A DNA stretch of 64,000 nucleotides from Streptococcus sp. oral taxon 431 (GTDB taxonomy: Bacteria > Bacillota > Bacilli > Lactobacillales > Streptococcaceae). The notes beneath the pieces were generated by a model that was given only the letters and a program-made list of their open reading frames with translations, did not search any database and was not told where the DNA came from. The position numbers and the translations under genes were made by a program. Numbering within the stretch: position 1 is the first letter of the stretch; every line of letters starts with the position of its first letter. The stretch spans positions 1 to 64,000 of the forward strand of contig NZ_JALDUI010000003.1 in assembly GCF_023115445.1 (NCBI RefSeq), read 5' to 3'. Below, in pieces: positions 59,793 through 64,000 of this stretch.

Positions 59793-59802
59793 CTGCTATT
59801 GG
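59793..59802 (+). repeat. Right target-site duplication, CTGCTATTGG
   Basis: Identical to 12970-12979. Followed directly by the continuation of cadD. Confidence 0.93.
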
Positions 59803-60394
59803 TGTTTATATTTCCACCAGTATCGATTATTTAATTATTTTAATTATTTTATTTGCACAGCTATCACAGAATAAACAGAAATGGCATATCTATGCGGGGC
59901 AATATCTAGGCACAGGCTTACTTGTAGGGGCGAGTTTAGTTGCTGCTTATGTCGTCAATTTCGCGCCTGAAGCATGGATGGTTGGATTGCTTGGTTTAAT
60001 CCCTATCTATTTAGGGATTCGCTTTGCAATTGTTGGAGAAGGTGAGGAAGAAGAGGAAGAAATTATTGAAAGATTTGAACAAAGCAAGGCAAATCAACTG
60101 TTTTGGACAGTTACATTGCTGACAATTGCGTCTGGCGGAGATAATTTAGGTATCTATATACCTTATTTTGCTTCGTTAGATTGGTCACAGACACTCGTGG
60201 CGTTGCTTGTGTTTGCAATCGGCATAATTATCTTTTGCGAGCTTAGTCGTGTGCTATCCTCTATGCCGTTAATATCCGAGACAATTGAAAAATATGAGCG
60301 AATCATTGTGCCCTTAGTATTCATTCTACTTGGACTATACATCATGTATGAAAATGGCACGATAGAGACTTTTCTAATCGTGGAGATTTTTTAG
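59803..60394 (+). pseudogene. cadD: 3' part of cadD, cadmium resistance transporter, interrupted
   Basis: Codons VYISTSIDYLIILIILFAQ onward complete the CadD protein begun at 12951: several membrane helices, YAGQYLG, GLLGLIPIYLGIR, an acidic EEEEEE loop, and ASGGDNLGIYIPYF. Only the first ten residues are missing. A stop precedes the fragment, and the first internal ATG (59978) would give a 138-residue protein missing two helices, so the gene should be inactive while the element is in place. Precise excision would restore it. Confidence 0.9.
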
Positions 60395-60426
60395 TTTTTC
60401 TGGATTTTAGCCCAAGATCAAATCAA

Positions 60427-60452
60427 CCCTCTGACTTCAGAGGGATTTTTTG
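60427..60452 (+). terminator. cadD terminator
   Basis: CCCTCTG / CAGAGGG stem (60427-60433, 60438-60444), then A and T-run. Confidence 0.85.
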
Positions 60453-60469
60453 TGTGCATTTTTCTAGCC

Positions 60470-60498
60470 TTGTTCCTGCCTTGGAAATGTGGTATACT
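60470..60498 (+). promoter_or_regulatory. Promoter of the siderophore transporter operon
   Basis: TTGTTC (60470-60475), 17-base spacer, TATACT (60493-60498). No obvious Fur or PerR box is seen. Confidence 0.65.
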
Positions 60499-60545
60499 AT
60501 TTATGAAAATTGTCTAAATTTTTAATTTTATTAAGGGAGGGTTTC

Positions 60546-61592
60546 ATGATTTCCAAATCTTCTGGAAGCCATCAAAACCTGCGATATGTTTTTCTCCTAG
60601 CTCTGTTGCTCGGAGCTTTGGGTGTCTCTCTGTTTCTAGCTGTTTCTATGGGGTCTGTTCAGATTAGCTTGAGTGATACTTATAGAATTATTTTAAGTAA
60701 GATGGGGGCCCCTCTGGATATAGGAGACCTTTCGAAGTCTACACTTGCTATTGTTTGGAATATGAGATTACCACGGGTTTTTCTTGGTTTGATAGTTGGT
60801 GCAGGCCTTTCCATGTGTGGTAGCGTTATGCAGTCAACAGTCAATAATCCAATCGCAGAACCTTATGTTTTAGGAATTTCAGCTGGGGCAACCTTTGGTG
60901 CGACTTTGAGCATCATTCTCGGGTTTAAGGTCATGATTGGTCTGGGCTCTTTCCTTGGAGCGCTTGTGGCAACAGTTGCAGTCCTTCTGATTGCTTCCAT
61001 GCAAGGCAGGATGACAACTTCAAGCCTGATTTTATCAGGGACAGTTGTGAATGCACTATTTTTGGCTTTTTCAAACTTTATTATTTCAATTGGCGCTAAT
61101 GCTGATAGTGTCATGACCATCAAGTTTTGGACCATGGGTTCTTTAGCGGGGACTTCCTGGGCTCACTTAACCTTGCCAACTATAATCGTGGGAATTGCTT
61201 TTTTATTTTTCTCTACCCAATATCGTGTTTTTAATGCCATGATGATGGGTGATGAGGCGGCTTTGACCTTAGGGATTCCCCTACGTTTTTACTGGTATCT
61301 TTATGTGACGATTGTGGCTATAATGACAGCAATCTTGGTATCGACTTGTGGGATTATTGGTTTTGTTGGTCTCATCACACCTCATTTGGCACGAAGCTTG
61401 GTGGGGACAAATTACAGAAGACTTTTTCCGATAGCTACTTTGCTCGGCGCACTATTTGTTGTTTGGGCAGATGTTCTTGCTCGTGTCTTGATTCAAAATG
61501 CTGAACTGCCGATTGGGATTTTCACAGCTCTAGTAGGTGCTCCTTTCTTTATTTATATGGTTGGAAGTAGACGAGGGGAGGTGAAGGTCTGA
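60546..61592 (+). CDS. FecCD-family iron-siderophore ABC permease
   Basis: A 348-residue permease; ATG 60546 has AAGGGAGG, upstream codons do not. About nine or ten helices and FecCD motifs: RLPRVFLGLIVGAGLSMCG, NPIAEPYVLGISAGA, GFVGLITPHLAR (the ATPase-contact loop with GLI and PH), and GAPFFIYM at the end. A single permease gene suggests a homodimer. Transports ferric-siderophore or haem with the two genes downstream. Confidence 0.92.
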   Translation: MISKSSGSHQNLRYVFLLALLLGALGVSLFLAVSMGSVQISLSDTYRIILSKMGAPLDIGDLSKSTLAIVWNMRLPRVFLGLIVGAGLSMCGSVMQSTVNNPIAEPYVLGISAGATFGATLSIILGFKVMIGLGSFLGALVATVAVLLIASMQGRMTTSSLILSGTVVNALFLAFSNFIISIGANADSVMTIKFWTMGSLAGTSWAHLTLPTIIVGIAFLFFSTQYRVFNAMMMGDEAALTLGIPLRFYWYLYVTIVAIMTAILVSTCGIIGFVGLITPHLARSLVGTNYRRLFPIATLLGALFVVWADVLARVLIQNAELPIGIFTALVGAPFFIYMVGSRRGEVKV

Positions 61593-61593
61593 T

Positions 61594-62349
61594 ATGGACT
61601 TAATGTGCCAGGATATTCACTTTGGAATCGGAGAGAAAAAAATTCTCAAAGGAGTGTCGCTCAAACTGGAGGGCAAGCAATTTCATACCATTTTGGGACC
61701 CAATGGAAGTGGGAAAACTAGCTTGCTGAAACTCCTCTATCGACAGGAAAAGCCTGATCAAGGTTTGATTTCTCTAGATGGGAAACCCTTGGAACAAATG
61801 AGCGTCAAGGAAACGGCAAAGCAGATGGCAGTCGTCACGCAGTTTAATCAGTTACAATTTGATTGTAGGGTTGAGGAAATTGTTATGCTGGGCAGAACAC
61901 CCCATCTCGCTTTCTTACAAAAGGAAAAAGAAAAAGACTTTGCCTTGGTTGAGGATGCTCTGGTCAAGGTAGATATGTTCGAAAATAGAAATCGACTCTA
62001 CTCTTCTCTGTCAGGAGGAGAGAAGCAGCGGGTTTTGTTGGCACGCGCCTTGGCCCAAGAACCGACTCTCCTGCTCTTAGACGAACCGACCAATCATTTG
62101 GATATCAAGTACCAGCTAGACTTGTTAACCATTGTCAAACATCTCAATATCAATGTACTAGCAGTATTACACGATATTCAGCTAGCTTGTCGCTATTCAG
62201 ACTATCTCTATCTAATGAAAGAAGGAGAGATTGTTTACCAAGGGACTCCAAAAGAGACCATCACTCCTGAGTCTTTGCAGGCTGTCTATGGTGTCCAAAG
62301 TAGGGTTACTTGGACGGAAGACCAGCAAGCCATGATTCACTATTTATAA
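61594..62349 (+). CDS. Iron-siderophore ABC transporter ATPase
   Basis: A 251-residue FepC/FecE-like ATPase: Walker A GPNGSGKTS near residue 36, Q-loop VVTQFNQ, signature LSGGEKQR, Walker B LLLLDEPTNHLD, switch His in VLHD. Starts one base after the permease stop behind GGGGAGG. Confidence 0.92.
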   Translation: MDLMCQDIHFGIGEKKILKGVSLKLEGKQFHTILGPNGSGKTSLLKLLYRQEKPDQGLISLDGKPLEQMSVKETAKQMAVVTQFNQLQFDCRVEEIVMLGRTPHLAFLQKEKEKDFALVEDALVKVDMFENRNRLYSSLSGGEKQRVLLARALAQEPTLLLLDEPTNHLDIKYQLDLLTIVKHLNINVLAVLHDIQLACRYSDYLYLMKEGEIVYQGTPKETITPESLQAVYGVQSRVTWTEDQQAMIHYL

Positions 62350-62371
62350 AAAATGAAAAGGAAAACAAAAC

Positions 62372-63382
62372 ATGAAAAAATCACTCAGTATTTTGCTCCT
62401 AACAGTAGCTACCTTAACTTTAGCAGCTTGTGGAAATAGTACAACAGAAAAAGCTACCACACAATCAAGCGCAGAGACAAGTCAAAAATCTACTACAGAA
62501 ACAAGCTATCCCGTAACCATCAAAACTTATGATGCCAAAGGAAACGAAGTCGAACAAGTCTTTGAAAAGGCCCCTGAAAAGGTCATCACCAACAATCTTT
62601 CGACAACTGAAATCCTACTTGAACTTGGTTTGAAGGATAAAATTGCCGGTATGCTCAATCCTGATAATGCCGTAACTGGTAAATACAAGGAAGCAATTGA
62701 AGCTATCCCTCATATTGGGGATAAGAAATCAGTCTCACAAGAAACGGTTCTTTCTTATGAACCAGATGCCTTGATGGGACGAAACATGATGTTCTCTGAA
62801 AAGTCAATGGGAACTATCAGTGCTTGGAATGAAAATAAAATCCCTGTTTATACGCAAAAAGCTTCACTATCAAATATCCAACAGGATTTGGGAAATATCG
62901 TAGAAGATGTGAAGAATCTTGGTACCATTTTCAATGTCCAAGACAAGGCTAATCAATACGCAGAGCAATTGCAAGCTAAAATCGATGCGGTTAAAAAAGC
63001 CAACCCAGAAACACAGGGTGAAAAGAAAAAAGCTTTAATTATGGTTGCCTACAATGACGAAACCTTTGGTGCCTACAAGTCAGCCCTTCAAGAAAGTTTG
63101 CTTAACCAACTTGGTTACACAAATGTCGCAACAGGAACATCTGGCTTGACCTTGGAAAACTTAGTATCAATGGATCCAGAGTTGATTATCTATGTAACCA
63201 GCGACCGCAATCAAAAGTTGGATGAAAAAGCAGTGGATTTGATGAAGGCAAATGCTGTTTTGGAAAATGTACCAGCAATCAAGAATCAAAAAATCATGAC
63301 CATCTCTTACGATGAGTTGATGGACTACGGTCCAGCAGTGATTGATTCCCTTGAAAAAATCAATGACTTTATCAAGAAATAA
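62372..63382 (+). CDS. Siderophore-binding lipoprotein (FepB/FhuD-like)
   Basis: A 336-residue class III solute-binding protein with lipobox LAACG (Cys20), a Ser/Thr linker, then two lobes. Family signs: KVITNNLSTTEILLELGL, HIGDKKSVSQETVLSYEPDALMG, LENLVSMDPELIIYV. Ends INDFIKK. It delivers the ferric chelate to the permease. Confidence 0.9.
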   Translation: MKKSLSILLLTVATLTLAACGNSTTEKATTQSSAETSQKSTTETSYPVTIKTYDAKGNEVEQVFEKAPEKVITNNLSTTEILLELGLKDKIAGMLNPDNAVTGKYKEAIEAIPHIGDKKSVSQETVLSYEPDALMGRNMMFSEKSMGTISAWNENKIPVYTQKASLSNIQQDLGNIVEDVKNLGTIFNVQDKANQYAEQLQAKIDAVKKANPETQGEKKKALIMVAYNDETFGAYKSALQESLLNQLGYTNVATGTSGLTLENLVSMDPELIIYVTSDRNQKLDEKAVDLMKANAVLENVPAIKNQKIMTISYDELMDYGPAVIDSLEKINDFIKK

Positions 63383-64000
63383 GGAGTTTAACTGGGAAGG
63401 GATTCAGGTTAGGGTCAGCCTTCCTTCAAACTATGACTCTAAACAAACCTACCCAGTTGTGCTCTTGAATGATGGGGAACTAGATTATTTATCATACCTA
63501 TCCCAATCTGTGATTTTGGTGGGCTTGATTCCAGAAAATCGTCTGGATGACTTTACACCTTGGAAAGCTAGTGCGTTGAAAGAAGGGGCGCCAGATTTCG
63601 GTGGGAAGGGAGACGACTACCATCAGAAGCTCTTTCAAGGAATTCTAATAACTCTGAAAAAGGACTACTTGATTGATGAAAGTAGGATTGCTTATGGTGG
63701 CTATTCACTGGGCGGTCTTGCAGCTGTTTATAGTCTCTATAGTAGTCATCTTCCTGCGACCTGTATCTTTTCTATCTGTGGTTCTTTCTGGTATCCAGAA
63801 TTTATAGACTTTTGCAGGGAACATACTTTGATACAGAACCAAAGTCTGATTTATCTGCAAAATGGTCAGATAGAAGGTGCCAATCATTCCAATCGTCTGT
63901 CTAAGGCTCCTATTTTTGCTAGAGGCATTCATGATCTGATTTCAGAAGCAGCTCCCTCAACATATTCCACCTTTGATGCTTATGGGCATCATGAAGCTCT
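63363..64000 (+). CDS. Siderophore esterase-like alpha/beta hydrolase, truncated by window end
   Basis: An open frame from ATG 63363, overlapping the lipoprotein end by 20 bases, with no stop before 64000. It starts MTLSRNKEFNWEGIQVRVSL. The nucleophile elbow is YGGYSLGGL (Ser about residue 115) and a late AYGHHEA could hold the catalytic His. This is the Fes/IroE-type esterase D fold that cleaves ferric siderophores. Its last residues are outside the window, so length is unknown. Confidence 0.8.
   Translation, partial: MTLSRNKEFNWEGIQVRVSLPSNYDSKQTYPVVLLNDGELDYLSYLSQSVILVGLIPENRLDDFTPWKASALKEGAPDFGGKGDDYHQKLFQGILITLKKDYLIDESRIAYGGYSLGGLAAVYSLYSSHLPATCIFSICGSFWYPEFIDFCREHTLIQNQSLIYLQNGQIEGANHSNRLSKAPIFARGIHDLISEAAPSTYSTFDAYGHHEA

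Noticed and set aside
59978..60394. An intact short CadD-like protein
   Set aside because: It is the tail of the interrupted gene; the first two helices are missing and no ribosome site precedes its ATG.

Overview
The window is a piece of a mitis-group Streptococcus chromosome (S. mitis / S. oralis / S. pneumoniae relatives) carrying a complete-looking 46.8 kb integrative conjugative element (ICE). The host is inferred from gene order (a BceAB-type peptide-sensing two-component/ABC locus, thrS with a T-box, rpsO, then cadD, which from memory matches the pneumococcal thrS-rpsO-cadD neighbourhood), low GC, and streptococcal LPXTG proteins.

Backbone left (1-12979): a decayed LPXTG C-terminus, a metallo-beta-lactamase-fold hydrolase, a DUF2974 lipase-like protein, a response regulator/histidine kinase pair, a BceR-like operator, a 37-residue ORF and a BceAB-type transporter, a broken membrane-protein fragment, a potassium channel, a DUF389 membrane protein, thrS (minus, T-box), a small membrane protein and rpsO. 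Then come the cadD promoter, a short leader peptide rich in cysteine at its end, and the first 29 bases of cadD.

Mobile element (12980-59792): the element sits inside cadD. The 10-base sequence CTGCTATTGG is present at both junctions (12970-12979 and 59793-59802), and joining the flanks restores a 206-codon cadD. The ends are related imperfect inverted repeats of about 53 bases. There is no tyrosine or serine integrase. The only recombinase is an ISLre2/Mutator-type DDE transposase beside the right end, so the element belongs to the TnGBS type of DDE-transposase conjugative elements. Layout: small accessory genes and an AEP-type primase (13.1-17.9 kb); one reversed cargo gene (17.8-18.8 kb); a membrane coiled-coil protein; a probable oriT and mobilisation operon (20.4-25.6 kb) with RHH proteins, an EndA-like nuclease, an HTH/PD-(D/E)XK nuclease and a MOBP-type relaxase; a 1664-residue polyvalent protein; topoisomerase III and a Clp-type ATPase; a conjugation operon with pilin-like and VirB8-like proteins; an LPXTG repeat protein and an antigen I/II-type adhesin; a regulator, a PgrA-type surface exclusion protein and SSB; a VirD4 coupling protein; a VirB6/TrbL-like channel and BRCT protein; PrgI, VirB4-like proteins and a lysozyme/CHAP hydrolase; a plasmid-like ParA/RHH/RepA_N module; the transposase; and a structured RNA.

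The strongest undescribed signal is regulatory. Eight element operons start with the same box, TGTCCCTTT(A), held at an almost fixed distance from a -10 hexamer; most copies lack a recognisable -35. This looks like one activator-dependent regulon covering transfer genes. A second dispersed signal is the palindrome GTTATATAAC at seven operon borders, with two copies bracketing the parA promoter, which suggests partition/operator sites. A third is the palindrome TTCAGCTGAA, found nine times inside element coding sequence and not seen in the flanks.

Backbone right (59803-64000): the rest of cadD, then an iron-siderophore ABC operon (FecCD permease, ATPase, binding lipoprotein) and a Fes-like esterase that runs off the window.
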